IMG/VR virus record: IMGVR_UViG_3300017991_000060
Location: 1-64,000 of that record
Length of the DNA: 64,000 bases
From: a virus
Reading direction: 5' to 3' (one strand)
The notes beneath the pieces were generated by a model that did not search any database, was not told the DNA's origin, and saw nothing but the letters and a program-made list of their open reading frames with translations. Position numbers and translations under genes: made by a program. Each line of letters starts with the position of its first letter. Position 1 is the stretch's first letter. Shown in pieces: positions 55,801-63,956 of this stretch.

Positions 55801-56095
55801 CAGACGCCGACGAGGCAGGCTTCATGCGGTAGCCCTGGGCGCGGCATAGGAGGACCATCGCCTCCCGCGTGTCAGCCAACGCAAGGAGCGAGTTGATCAT
55901 CTTGCGGTCGTAGTAGAAAGCGTTCTGCGCGTGGAACCACGCGAGCACATCGAGGATGGCACCAGCGATGTCGGTGGCGAGAAGGGCGTTGTAGCGGCCG
56001 TCGCCAACGCGCCGACGCACAAGCTCCCTAGCCCGACGGGCGCACACGTCGAAGGTCCTGGCGGTGTAGTCGATCTCGATTGCGGTGCCCATCAT
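52835..56095 (-). CDS. Baseplate J-like wedge protein
   Basis: A 1086-aa protein, longer than P2 gpJ (~300 aa) and nearer the large T4 gp6-type proteins. N-terminal region NALLATDIAGAILDVLAWFHAQNAFYYDRKMI; the central LNTVEIATWGRD...VEVVDGQVVVMDIDASVILETGA segment is typical of baseplate J proteins. The C-terminal half is beta-rich with repeated DGVTRQF/VNYQTGDV-like modules. Between gp25- and gpI-like genes, as in contractile phages. ATG 56092 is an alternative start. Confidence 0.82.
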   Translation of the reverse strand: MMGTAIEIDYTARTFDVCARRARELVRRRVGDGRYNALLATDIAGAILDVLAWFHAQNAFYYDRKMINSLLALADTREAMVLLCRAQGYRMKPASSASVAVRCTPVPVQGGAITLRSGLKVQVGDLTFELLEDTQIPAGAPVWPDGTTDDLIVFTEGVTKEVRHVSTGEKWQKFPLEHPNTIEGSVTVEVAAELWEEVPSLVFSEGDRRGRDTFVGDGTDNQEFTLSLLHAVIDPDDEDGILLLVQPSGQPSSAAVTWRQAPLASGLTGAPLEYDVVQEVDGTTKIRFGTVADGAAPAAGDVIDVHYLIVGAQKRYQLTYDQDDTAIVLFGDGIFGLIPPAGSEIVFRYRVGGGVRGNVDIGAIDTTVQGFLPSGARASVRLYNLETGSGGNPPESVDHARYFAPKFAVSGDRAVRRLDFTTHAATYFDQVYGALAHASAYLKQTVPELNTVEIATWGRDSEGNLTTSNTPLKYAVKKYLDSKRTICTNVEVVDGQVVVMDIDASVILETGAARQTVWAAIRQSIEKFFSSAFVLPGVDLSVSRLYNAIQETGGVESAEIIKVTGASRISQEIGTGDGFAVLFSGNLVLQEGTALVPQSVIIADADGGQQAVDDGEGAFTGDNDNSISPGSTGNAVDMSTGVFSLQFADPPPIGSRVYATARAEVYFAREEDLGGSDGNVGRLDGATDYYPIVQRRPQGVWSGDQVRVVDSFQIGSTQQMAGRLAAGVLQNTLTIQDSGGQVVSDNGTGALVQTSPPVGVVGSVNYQTGDVAFTWNALPTTVIRALWQTETVEVYIPDEFSPFDEGRVFLWGGFDADGLQPGGVLFAYDDGEEAIYGNVDITKTYAIRYEDGKIEFTWSVAPAPGPGAGGSYVATLSPVPDGVTRQFAFTTGQDFSRGGLDGEGRLRLQLTDLATPGVAFEDAYDNWNGDINGESLDPEGTNVIAYGGGSGTITFLTPPAAAASPTFLIWVTNVATLMYSGWVFRVKTPGAPGLDKGLFADHTGRLWGPPAAGPANTFPTDRLDHLRGRYVSSLAGSPVAAGRAMVLTYDSLTGVPPSLDIPIDGSQIASLGRVNLTEKPPEVQLG

Positions 56096-56099
56096 ACCC

Positions 56100-56588
56100 T
56101 CACAGGTTCATCTTCGGGAAGTCGGCCGCCGCATTGTACACCCTCCGCTCGGGATCACCGTACACGGAGAAACCGACTGACACGTACACGGCGTACGGGT
56201 TCACGTCAGGGTCCCAGTCCACGTTGACGGCAACCACCTCGGCGCGAGGCTCCTGGTCCGCGAGGTCCTGGCGCGCGTAGTAACCGATCTGCTGAATGGT
56301 GATGTCGTCCAGCGGCTCGAACAGAAGGTACGGCAGCTCGCTTCCGATGTCCGGGTCGTAAGGTATCGACCGCTTCGGCGTGGAAAGGATGTTGACGAGC
56401 GACGTAGCAATAATCGCAACGTCGTCCTGAACCGGCCCCAGGACGCTCTGGGGTGTAGCGCCGAACGGGTACCCGGCCCCGCGGTGAAGTCCGCGCGTTT
56501 TGGCAAACACCCTACGGTCCACCTGGGGAGGCGCGAGTCGCTGCGATTCGTACCCAGTCGTCAGCTCCGGGGGGATCGGGTCTGCCAT
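56100..56588 (-). CDS. gp25-like baseplate wedge protein
   Basis: A 162-aa protein; ATG 56588 overlaps the spike stop (TGATG). Core: DDVAIIATSLVNILSTPKRSIPYDPDIGSELPYLLFEPLDD, then ARQDLADQEPRAEVVAVNVD, the signature of the gp25/lysozyme-like wedge family required for sheath initiation. Supports a contractile tail. Confidence 0.85.
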   Translation of the reverse strand: MADPIPPELTTGYESQRLAPPQVDRRVFAKTRGLHRGAGYPFGATPQSVLGPVQDDVAIIATSLVNILSTPKRSIPYDPDIGSELPYLLFEPLDDITIQQIGYYARQDLADQEPRAEVVAVNVDWDPDVNPYAVYVSVGFSVYGDPERRVYNAAADFPKMNL

Positions 56589-57637
56589 CAGCTTGCCACC
56601 ACCTCCTGAGTCACATCCGTAGAGGACGGGCTCAAATCGGCCACCGGCAACGGCCCCGCGGTCGGTGTCGGCACACCTGGACCTGGGCTGTAAAGATGCG
56701 TGTGGCCGTTGTACTTGGTCAGGAACGCCTCCGTCGCAAGGCGTTGCTTCGCCGCAGCGATGGACCCAAGGGCTAGACTACCAGCGCCGCCAGCGGTCGC
56801 GATGATGAGCGACGCTCCGGTGAGCGTCAGAACACCGCCCACCGTCAACGTGAACGCCGTGCCTACCAACATCGAGAACGCGAGCGCGAACGTCCAAGTG
56901 GCAGCCCCGAGGAAGTTCTTGATCGAGACGCCTCCGCCGGTGGACACGCTCGGGGCCACGCCCGTACTCTGTAGGGTAACGCCCTGAGCGACCACGGTGG
57001 CCGCCCCTCCGGCCGTCACGTTCGCCTGGCCCGGCGTGGTGACGTTGATGGCCTGGGCCGCGGTGTCGATGACCACGGACTGCGTTGCGTCCTTCATGCG
57101 CGCCTGCTGAACGGTGTCGTCGAGCACCATCTCACGGTTGCCCGGCGTCGTGACGCGCGCCTTCTTCTCCACGTCGTCAAGGAGGAACTCGTAGCCACCC
57201 TCCGTAACGGCCAGAATCTTCTCCTCGCCAGGCTTGAAACGCATCTCGATGACGTGCCCGTTCGGAGTCCGCATAAGCCACGTCTTGGGGCCTTGCGCGT
57301 AGGAGCTCTTGAACTCGTCAGGGATCTTCGCCTGGGAGAACCACCCACCGAACCACACCGGCCGCTCGCCGTCGCCGTCGCGGAACATCACCCAGACCTC
57401 CGCGCCAATCTCCGGCACGGCGATTATGCCGGACTTGTTCCCGGTGCAGAGCGCGCCCGGCCTAGCCCACGGGAGCTGGTCGTCCTCGATCTTCTCGCCC
57501 TCGTCCTGCGCTCCGTAAACGCTCGGCACACGGATGCGGAGACGGCCCCCGGTGTCAGGGTCCTTGTCATCAACGACGACACCAGGCCATGGGCCGGTCC
57601 ACGTCGCGGGCGCGTGGTCTTGCGTCGCCGCCTCCAT
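56588..57637 (-). CDS. Tail spike/puncturing protein (gp5/gpV/VgrG-like)
   Basis: A 349-aa protein, ATG 57637 overlapping the gpD-like stop (TGATG). N-terminal OB fold (GVVVDDKDPDTGGRLRIRVPSVYG; IIAVPEIGAEVWVMFRDGDGERPVWFGGWF), then a beta-helix-like region (MVLDDTVQQARMKDATQSVVID...INVTTPGQANV). A hydrophobic stretch at ~250-300 is unusual. It ends with NGHTHLYSPGPGVPTPTA, common in spike tips. Confidence 0.83.
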   Translation of the reverse strand: MEAATQDHAPATWTGPWPGVVVDDKDPDTGGRLRIRVPSVYGAQDEGEKIEDDQLPWARPGALCTGNKSGIIAVPEIGAEVWVMFRDGDGERPVWFGGWFSQAKIPDEFKSSYAQGPKTWLMRTPNGHVIEMRFKPGEEKILAVTEGGYEFLLDDVEKKARVTTPGNREMVLDDTVQQARMKDATQSVVIDTAAQAINVTTPGQANVTAGGAATVVAQGVTLQSTGVAPSVSTGGGVSIKNFLGAATWTFALAFSMLVGTAFTLTVGGVLTLTGASLIIATAGGAGSLALGSIAAAKQRLATEAFLTKYNGHTHLYSPGPGVPTPTAGPLPVADLSPSSTDVTQEVVAS

Positions 57638-58851
57638 CAATCTATCTCCTCCGCCACCAAGGTCGTCCTCGGGCGGTTCCGGCCGCCCACGGAATGCTGG
57701 TCCGAGGTCTGCCCCCTAGACACACTCGAACCCGTCGGCTCCGCCACGCCAAAGAACGACTCACGACGGAAGCACAAGGCCGTCGTCTTGCACCCGCCCT
57801 GAAAGCCGTTGTGCACCACTTCCAGAACCACGTAGCGGCCGAACACGCCGATGTCTTGGTCCGGCGTACTAACCCCCTGGACCTCAATCATATCGCCTGG
57901 ATGCAACGTGGTGTCGCATATGCTGTCCAAGCGCAGAGAGAAGTACCTCGGACCATGCGCTCCCCACGCCGCGCGGACGCGCTCCTCAACACCGGCCTCG
58001 GACTCAGAGGTGGTAGGAATAACGCGGAGGCCATCGTCCGGGTCGCGCGCCAAGCGGCTCCCGAGAGCTGGTTGCGAGCTGGCGGCCTGGGCTCCCATCT
58101 CGAACACGGCAGGGGAACCGGCGTCAAGATCGAACCCAACACCAGTCAAGGTCGCACCGCCGCCGCGGTCGATAGATCGGCCGTTGTACGAGAGCAACAT
58201 CCGGTCCAGTCTGGAGTCTCCGATGCTCAGCCGGTACTGGCGCACCGACGACGCTCCGAGGTTCGGAGGCCCGTACCGGAGAACATCGTCGTCGAGCCAA
58301 AGGTAGGTGTCCGCACGGCCGGACTCGGCAGCCGACTCCGCCGCAAGATAGCGCGCATAGTCCCAGTCGGACTGCCGGAGCTGCCAACGGTCGCGCGTCC
58401 TAGCGGTACCAGTGATGTCGTGTTGAAGCCCGTACTCCACGGCGATGCGCCGTAAGACACTGGAGATAGACGTTGCGGGCCACGCCCGAGTCCTGGCTCT
58501 CTGGAGCATCTCCAACCGCTTGTCACCACCGTACACCCTGGCCGACATACCATTTCCGTCGAAGCCCATCCTAGAGTTGTCGAAGTAGACCCTCCGCCAT
58601 TCCTCAGGCGCGTCGTAGTTCGCGCCGCTGAGTCGGAGCCGCATGTAACGAACGGGCTCCTCGTCGCGGCCGACCAGAAAGTCCTTCCACTCCGCCCAGT
58701 TGTCAGCACTGAACTCGATCATCCAGTACCACCCGCCGCGCAACGCACTTTCGATCCAAGTGTACGCGTTCAAGTGCTGCGTGATGTCGTCTGCCACCTC
58801 CTCGGTCTTCAGCTCGAACGATACTTGCAGGCTGGTGTCGGCTTCTGGCAT
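57637..58851 (-). CDS. gpD-like baseplate hub protein (late control D family)
   Basis: A 404-aa protein, ATG 58851 (GAGG, 8-nt spacing). Domain order (SFELKTEEVADDITQHLNAYTWIESAL; LRQSDWDYARYLAAESAAESG; HPGDMIEVQGVS) matches gpD/gp27-like hub proteins, which pair with the spike. Directly upstream of the spike gene and downstream of the LysM gene. Confidence 0.78.
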   Translation of the reverse strand: MPEADTSLQVSFELKTEEVADDITQHLNAYTWIESALRGGWYWMIEFSADNWAEWKDFLVGRDEEPVRYMRLRLSGANYDAPEEWRRVYFDNSRMGFDGNGMSARVYGGDKRLEMLQRARTRAWPATSISSVLRRIAVEYGLQHDITGTARTRDRWQLRQSDWDYARYLAAESAAESGRADTYLWLDDDVLRYGPPNLGASSVRQYRLSIGDSRLDRMLLSYNGRSIDRGGGATLTGVGFDLDAGSPAVFEMGAQAASSQPALGSRLARDPDDGLRVIPTTSESEAGVEERVRAAWGAHGPRYFSLRLDSICDTTLHPGDMIEVQGVSTPDQDIGVFGRYVVLEVVHNGFQGGCKTTALCFRRESFFGVAEPTGSSVSRGQTSDQHSVGGRNRPRTTLVAEEID

Positions 58852-59199
58852 TTACGTCACCTCGCCGCGCTTCGCAGCGCGGAGCAGAGCGGCCGACACA
58901 TGTACCGGCTTCGGGACCTTCAGGCGCAGACCCGGCACCACCTGTTCCAGCGGGAAGTAGATTTGGTTCGCGTTGGCGATCACCCACCAGAGGGCGTGGT
59001 TCCCCTCACCGTAAGCACGGCGCGCGAAGAGTTCGAGTTGCCCTTCCTCCCCCTCCTGGACGACGTACTCCTCCTCATCTCCGTCCATCTGGATGCTCAT
59101 GTTGTCCCAGACGCCAAAGAAGCTCTTGCCGCCCTTCACGAAGAGGCGCGTGGCCTTCAAGCGCGATGTGAACGGTAGGTCCAGCTCGAACCGTGCCAT
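58852..59199 (-). CDS. LysM-type baseplate/hub protein (gp53/gpX-like)
   Basis: A 115-aa protein; start ATG 59199 (GGAGAG, 7-nt spacing) or the adjacent GTG. The C-terminal part YVVQEGEEGQLELFARRAYGEGNHALWWVIANANQI...LEQVVPGLRLKVPKP is a LysM-like motif typical of tail-hub proteins between tape measure and gpD. Confidence 0.8.
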   Translation of the reverse strand: MARFELDLPFTSRLKATRLFVKGGKSFFGVWDNMSIQMDGDEEEYVVQEGEEGQLELFARRAYGEGNHALWWVIANANQIYFPLEQVVPGLRLKVPKPVHVSAALLRAAKRGEVT

Positions 59200-60083
59200 C
59201 ACCGAACTCTCCCCAGGAGACGGGAAGCGGTGCGCGTGTTGATGGTGTTGAACCTCTCATTCGCGATGCGCCGCTCCATCGCACGGGTTGACGGACCCTT
59301 CCCAATGCTACCCTGCTCGGACGCCTCCAAGCTAGCCAGGTACTTAGAGTCCGCACCGGCGTTGTTGCCGTGGTAACGGATGTATTCCCAGTTCGGCACC
59401 CTCCTGAGAAGCGGCTTCATCTGAAGCCTGACTGTGGCCCCGTAGGGACGGCCTGATATCGGGTGCCACGGCGGCTCCCACGTCACCGCGATGTTGGTGA
59501 TGTACCCGCGGATGATCTTCCACGAGCCGATCACGAGGAGCACCATCGGGGGGTCACGCCGCTTCGCGTTCTGCCACCTACGCCTCATACCCCTGCTGGT
59601 TGCTGCCGTCGGGATGTTGAGCGTCCTGAACTGCTGCCATGCGTCCGGCCGCTCCAGGCGGAACCCGAGCGCCATGCACCAGTTCACCTTGCGCTCCATC
59701 GCGATGAGTGCCTCGTTCAAGGTGTAGGGCCACATGGCATTCGGGTCTGACATCCGGCCGCCATCACCCGTCTTGATGCCAGTGCGGAACTTCAGGACGA
59801 GGTTGATGTCGCCCCAGCTCCCACCCTTGTAGTTCACATGCGTCGGTTGTGGTGCGACGTTGCCGCCGTGCTCCTGGTACGCCGCCAACGAGTAGGACTC
59901 CTCCATGTTCTCGTGGAACGGGAAGGCGTCGAACACGAGGCGCGAGTCGCCCGGCACCGGAGCGTACTCCAGGACCAGCGCGCACATCGTCGTATTGCTC
60001 CACGTCGCGTTCGGCGCGAGGCGCGCAACGTGCGGGGATTGCCAGGGCTGAGTCTCCTCCCGTCTTGCCGCGTCGTCTACCAT
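59199..60083 (-). CDS. Probable tail hub/initiator protein
   Basis: A 294-aa protein from ATG 60083 (GGAGG, 6-nt spacing), overlapping the tape-measure stop by 7 nt. Two halves: an N-terminal domain (MCALVLEYAPVPGDSRLVFDAFPF) and a C-terminal domain (PPMVLLVIGSWKIIRGYITNIAVTWEPPW) whose last motif recalls hub proteins that grip the tube. Role assigned mainly by position. Confidence 0.65.
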   Translation of the reverse strand: MVDDAARREETQPWQSPHVARLAPNATWSNTTMCALVLEYAPVPGDSRLVFDAFPFHENMEESYSLAAYQEHGGNVAPQPTHVNYKGGSWGDINLVLKFRTGIKTGDGGRMSDPNAMWPYTLNEALIAMERKVNWCMALGFRLERPDAWQQFRTLNIPTAATSRGMRRRWQNAKRRDPPMVLLVIGSWKIIRGYITNIAVTWEPPWHPISGRPYGATVRLQMKPLLRRVPNWEYIRYHGNNAGADSKYLASLEASEQGSIGKGPSTRAMERRIANERFNTINTRTASRLLGRVR

Positions 60084-62515
60084 ACGAAGCCTCCAGCGCC
60101 CACGGCGTCGTTCAGGTCAGCGTAGCGGTCCGTCCCGCCATCCGGCTTGGGCGGCGTTGCGTCCAGGACACGAAGCGGGTTCTGGAGGACCTCCAGAATG
60201 CGGTTCGCGGTCGCTACGAGCTCGTCCACCCCCTCCAGGGACATGCGGTCCATCACCGGAGACACGAACGTCCGCACGGCCTCCGCCGTGAGCGGGACCA
60301 CGGCCTCGGGTACGCCCGCCTCCGCGATGGCCGCGGTAGTCTCATCGGTGACGACACCACCAGCCGCCAGCTCCGGGATATGGTACTCTGCGCCCCAGAG
60401 GATGTTGCTGATGGTGCCGCCCGGAATCACCGGCGGGTCCCATTCCAGGATGTCGTTCGCGAGGTCGATGACCCAGTAGTTGATGAGCCCCTTCATCGCT
60501 TCGATGGGAGCCTGTAGCGCGCTGAGGATGGTGTTGACGATGCCCTCGGCGGCCTCCCCAATACTGTCGAGGCCCAAGAAGTTGTAGATCGCCTCGCCAA
60601 TGCCAGCGATCCACAGGAGGAAGTCCTGGCCCTTCCGAACGATCCAATCGAAGAACCCAGCAATCGCGTTCGGGATGATGCTCACGAAGAAGTTGATGAC
60701 CCCATCCACCGCGCCGTCGATCCAGTCTATGAGCTTGTTCAGCGTCTTCACGATGAGGCCGGGGTTCGGGGAGAAGATGCTCTTGAAAGACTCCCAGATG
60801 CCAGTAAACAGCCCAATAACCATGTCGTAGGCCGATTCGAACGGCTTCACAAACGTCTCGTACAGCTTCTTCCCACCGATCTCCAGGGCCTCAAAGAACA
60901 ACGTCACCTTGTCGGCCAGCCACACGATAGCCTCGATGATCGGCTTCAGGATGGGCAGCACCGCACGCAGTAGGCCAATGGCGATCTTCAGGACGATCTT
61001 GATGAAGGGCGCGAGCGCCTTGATGATCGCCTTGTTGATCTCCGCGAACGCCTTCACCAGCGGCATCAGGATCGGGAGGAGCTCGCCCAGGAGCCCCACC
61101 AGGTCCGGCATGATCTCCTGGATGATGTCCGCGAACACTTCCACCCGCGTTAGGAACAGGTCCACGAAAATCTCTACGAGCTGCATCACGATGGGGAGGA
61201 GCGTCTCCACCAGGTCCATCACGATAGGGAGGATCTTCTCGACGATGGGCAATAGGGTGGCAAACACCTTCTGCACGAGCGGCACCATACTCCCGATGGC
61301 GTCTATGATCGGACCAAGGATTCCGCCAGCGCCCTCCAGGGCGTCCTGTAACGGATCGGCCACAAGCATCACCACCTCCTCGATCATCTCGACGAGGGGA
61401 AACATGATGCGCTCGATCACCGGGGCCATGTTGTCGAAGATCGTAGAGAGCTGCGAAGCGATGGGGGCGAACACGTTCTCCAAGACGCCGCCCATGATCT
61501 CGAACGCCGGTTGTAGCGTCCGCGTGAAGATGTCGATGAGCGGCTGAAGAAGCGTGAGGAGCGGGCCGATGGGTCCCAAGAGGAACGCCGTCAAGCCACC
61601 CTTCCCAAAGGACGCGCCCAGGCCCTTCATCAACCCAGCCCCGAACTTCGCGCCCATGAAGTTCGAGTTCTCCAGGGAGCGGGCCAAGGAATCGAAGGTG
61701 GCGCTCGCTTTCCCTACACCGGCCTTCAGAAGATCCGCCCCCTTCGTGACGGAGCTGAATCCCTTGCTGAGGATGGAGAACGCGGACTGCGCCACCTTGA
61801 TGGTGTTGGGGAACTCCTCCTCCGCGATCTGCGTGATGGCCTTGCCGAAGTCCGCACCGATGTTCTTCACGGCCATGAGGTTGTGCTGTAGGGCTCCGAG
61901 CGGGCCGCCGCCCTCACGGTTGAGCCCGATCATCCCCTTCGCCGCCTCGAACACCGTGTCGCGGAAGCTCGCCATCTTGTCCGGCATGGTGCCGAGCACG
62001 GAATCGAACTTGGAGAACCCATCGAATGCGGAACCGAGGAGCGGGGTCGCCTTGATGAGATCGCGTAGGGCCTCGACCATCGCCGTGAGGTTCTCGGCCG
62101 GTTCCTCCGGTACCTCGACCTCCGGCATCTCGACTTCGCCGAGGAGGTCCTCCAATGCGGCGGCCTCCACGTCATCCTTGAAGCCGAGGGCGGCCTCCCC
62201 GAGCGACTGAAGGTGATCCATGAACGGCGTGGCGTCGGGTTCCTCGAACACCTCGTCGAGCATCCCCACGTCGTCTCCGAAGCTATCCAGATAATCCTGA
62301 ACGTCGAGCATCGCCGTGGTGGTCGAGGTCGCCGCGGAGGCGGCGGCTTCCCCGGCCTGGGCCGTCACCTCCTCGACGGTCCCGGCGATGTCTCCAATGT
62401 GCTCCTGCATAACGGGTACGGCGTCATCGAGCACGGCCTGGGCGCGCTCGATGTTCGGGGTGGCGAGGTCCTCGGCGGAGAAGATGAACGCGAACTCTTG
62501 CGTGATGTCGGCCAT
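60077..62515 (-). CDS. Tape measure protein
   Basis: An 812-aa protein with a helical N-terminus, central SAFSILSKGFSSVTKGADLLK, and a long hydrophobic region (residues ~300-560) rich in repeated MxPL/IxPxLxEIL units (VFAPIASQLSTIF; VLPIVEKILPIVMDLVETLLPIVMQL). This composition is typical of tape measure proteins, which set tail length and help DNA entry. It sits between assembly and hub genes as expected. Confidence 0.85.
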   Translation of the reverse strand: MADITQEFAFIFSAEDLATPNIERAQAVLDDAVPVMQEHIGDIAGTVEEVTAQAGEAAASAATSTTTAMLDVQDYLDSFGDDVGMLDEVFEEPDATPFMDHLQSLGEAALGFKDDVEAAALEDLLGEVEMPEVEVPEEPAENLTAMVEALRDLIKATPLLGSAFDGFSKFDSVLGTMPDKMASFRDTVFEAAKGMIGLNREGGGPLGALQHNLMAVKNIGADFGKAITQIAEEEFPNTIKVAQSAFSILSKGFSSVTKGADLLKAGVGKASATFDSLARSLENSNFMGAKFGAGLMKGLGASFGKGGLTAFLLGPIGPLLTLLQPLIDIFTRTLQPAFEIMGGVLENVFAPIASQLSTIFDNMAPVIERIMFPLVEMIEEVVMLVADPLQDALEGAGGILGPIIDAIGSMVPLVQKVFATLLPIVEKILPIVMDLVETLLPIVMQLVEIFVDLFLTRVEVFADIIQEIMPDLVGLLGELLPILMPLVKAFAEINKAIIKALAPFIKIVLKIAIGLLRAVLPILKPIIEAIVWLADKVTLFFEALEIGGKKLYETFVKPFESAYDMVIGLFTGIWESFKSIFSPNPGLIVKTLNKLIDWIDGAVDGVINFFVSIIPNAIAGFFDWIVRKGQDFLLWIAGIGEAIYNFLGLDSIGEAAEGIVNTILSALQAPIEAMKGLINYWVIDLANDILEWDPPVIPGGTISNILWGAEYHIPELAAGGVVTDETTAAIAEAGVPEAVVPLTAEAVRTFVSPVMDRMSLEGVDELVATANRILEVLQNPLRVLDATPPKPDGGTDRYADLNDAVGAGGFVW

Positions 62516-62518
62516 TTC

Positions 62519-62800
62519 CTACACCCCAAGGAACCTAGAAACCAACACCTGAACAAGCCCGGCCAACTTGCCCTTGCTGTCCTGGCCTCCGGCGATCAAC
62601 TTCAACTGCTCTTGCAGGTCCCGATGGTGGCGGTACAGGAGATCCTGCCGCTGCCACTTCGTCAGGCGGCCCCACTCCTCCGGGGAGATGCCGACTTTCG
62701 AAACGAGACGCCACCTCTCTTCGTAGAGGACCTCGATTCGGGAGCGGCCGTCAGCTCCTTTTGGAACGAGGAGGTCTACGGCGAAACATAGCCCCATCAA
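62519..62800 (-). CDS. Small tail-assembly protein
   Basis: A 93-aa helical protein between the gp26-like gene and the tape measure, overlapping the former by 50 nt. Start TTG 62800 (GAGG, 7-nt spacing) or ATG 62797. WGRLTKWQRQDLLYRHHRDLQEQLK is typical of small tail chaperones. Assigned by position. Confidence 0.65.
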   Translation of the reverse strand: MMGLCFAVDLLVPKGADGRSRIEVLYEERWRLVSKVGISPEEWGRLTKWQRQDLLYRHHRDLQEQLKLIAGGQDSKGKLAGLVQVLVSRFLGV

Positions 62801-63938
62801 GGGGCAACCTCACCTTGAACGAAGCCCCGCAAGGACACCGGAAGCGCGGCCTCGTGTCGTAGCCCCAGCTCCGCAAGCCAGTGTGGTCGCGGAAGCCGGA
62901 AAGGGTTTGCGTCGCGGAGCCCTGGACCCACCGCATCGCCTCCAGGCGGCTCACCCGCCGCCCGTTGATGGCGACGATCTGTAGCGCCAAGAGGAACGAG
63001 TGCATCGGATTCCCCTCGTCGGTGTTCGCGTCTCCGAGGCGCGCCGCGAAGTCCTCGGCCGTCTCCACGTCGGCCACCCGCGGGAGCCTCCAGGTGATGA
63101 CCTCGTTGGTGATGGGGAGGGGGTCCGTCTCGAACGGTTCCTCCATCTGCGACGGGGAGAGCCTGAACTCCTCGACGCCCTTGGCGGCATCCTCCTCGCG
63201 CTCCATCTCACGGAGGATGGCCTCCACATCGGCCGCCTCCTCGTCCTCCGGGACAGGCGGCCAGTTCACGTCCTCAGCCTCCCCGGCGAAGCGGAGAACC
63301 CTACACGGGAGCTCCGCCATCGGGAACGTCACCAGGAAGGGCTTGCACTTCCCGTGCTTCGGGCGGAGGCCGATGATGTCCGAGCCGTTACAGTACGAGA
63401 GCCAGTTGAGGACCAGGGCCACCCAGTCGAAGAGGACCAGCTCCTCGTAGGGGATCGGCCCAGTGTCCACGCAGTCGCGCATGATCTTGCGGAGCATAGC
63501 GACGCTAGCCTCGGGGCTGTCCGCCGCCCCGGCCATGACGTTCTCCTGGGCTCCGCGCGTAGGCACCATGAGGATCGTCTTGTGGTGCCCGTACTGCCCG
63601 TAGCACACGCCGCCGCTGGGGAGGTCGTAGGGCCTCGCCAGCGGGTCCCGGGCCACCGTGTTGCCGGAGGTGGCCTGGGCCGCCCCGCGGCCCTTGCCGG
63701 AGCTCTGGGGCGGCTGCATAGGGTTGGGAATGCCGAGTTCTCCCGGCGGTGCGTTGAGGGGAGCGCCCCCGAGGTGGGGAGGACCCCCGCCCGCCATTTC
63801 GGTGCCGGGCGGGGGCGTCCACAGCCCCTCACCTTCCGCTGCCTGCGATGGAGTCTGCCTGGGGGTCCGCATGGCCTTCAGGGCCTCCGCCGCGATGGGA
63901 GTCGTGCGTTCCCTGGGGGTGTCCGCCTCACCCGCCAT
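62751..63938 (-). CDS. Baseplate hub assembly protein (T4 gp26-like family)
   Basis: A 395-aa protein from ATG 63938 (GAGG, 6-nt spacing). A disordered Pro/Gly-rich start is followed by ARPYDLPSGGVCYGQYGHHKTILMVPTRGAQENVM...MLRKIMRDCV, PYEELVLFDWVALVLNWLSY and CPCGASFKVRLPLDGAMF. This LPSGG start, D-lLlnwlR-like helix and final C-x-C-G ribbon match the T4-type baseplate assembly family. Larger than T4 gp26 (208 aa). Confidence 0.7.
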   Translation of the reverse strand: MAGEADTPRERTTPIAAEALKAMRTPRQTPSQAAEGEGLWTPPPGTEMAGGGPPHLGGAPLNAPPGELGIPNPMQPPQSSGKGRGAAQATSGNTVARDPLARPYDLPSGGVCYGQYGHHKTILMVPTRGAQENVMAGAADSPEASVAMLRKIMRDCVDTGPIPYEELVLFDWVALVLNWLSYCNGSDIIGLRPKHGKCKPFLVTFPMAELPCRVLRFAGEAEDVNWPPVPEDEEAADVEAILREMEREEDAAKGVEEFRLSPSQMEEPFETDPLPITNEVITWRLPRVADVETAEDFAARLGDANTDEGNPMHSFLLALQIVAINGRRVSRLEAMRWVQGSATQTLSGFRDHTGLRSWGYDTRPRFRCPCGASFKVRLPLDGAMFRRRPPRSKRS

Positions 63939-63956
63939 CAATCACCTCTCTCTGGT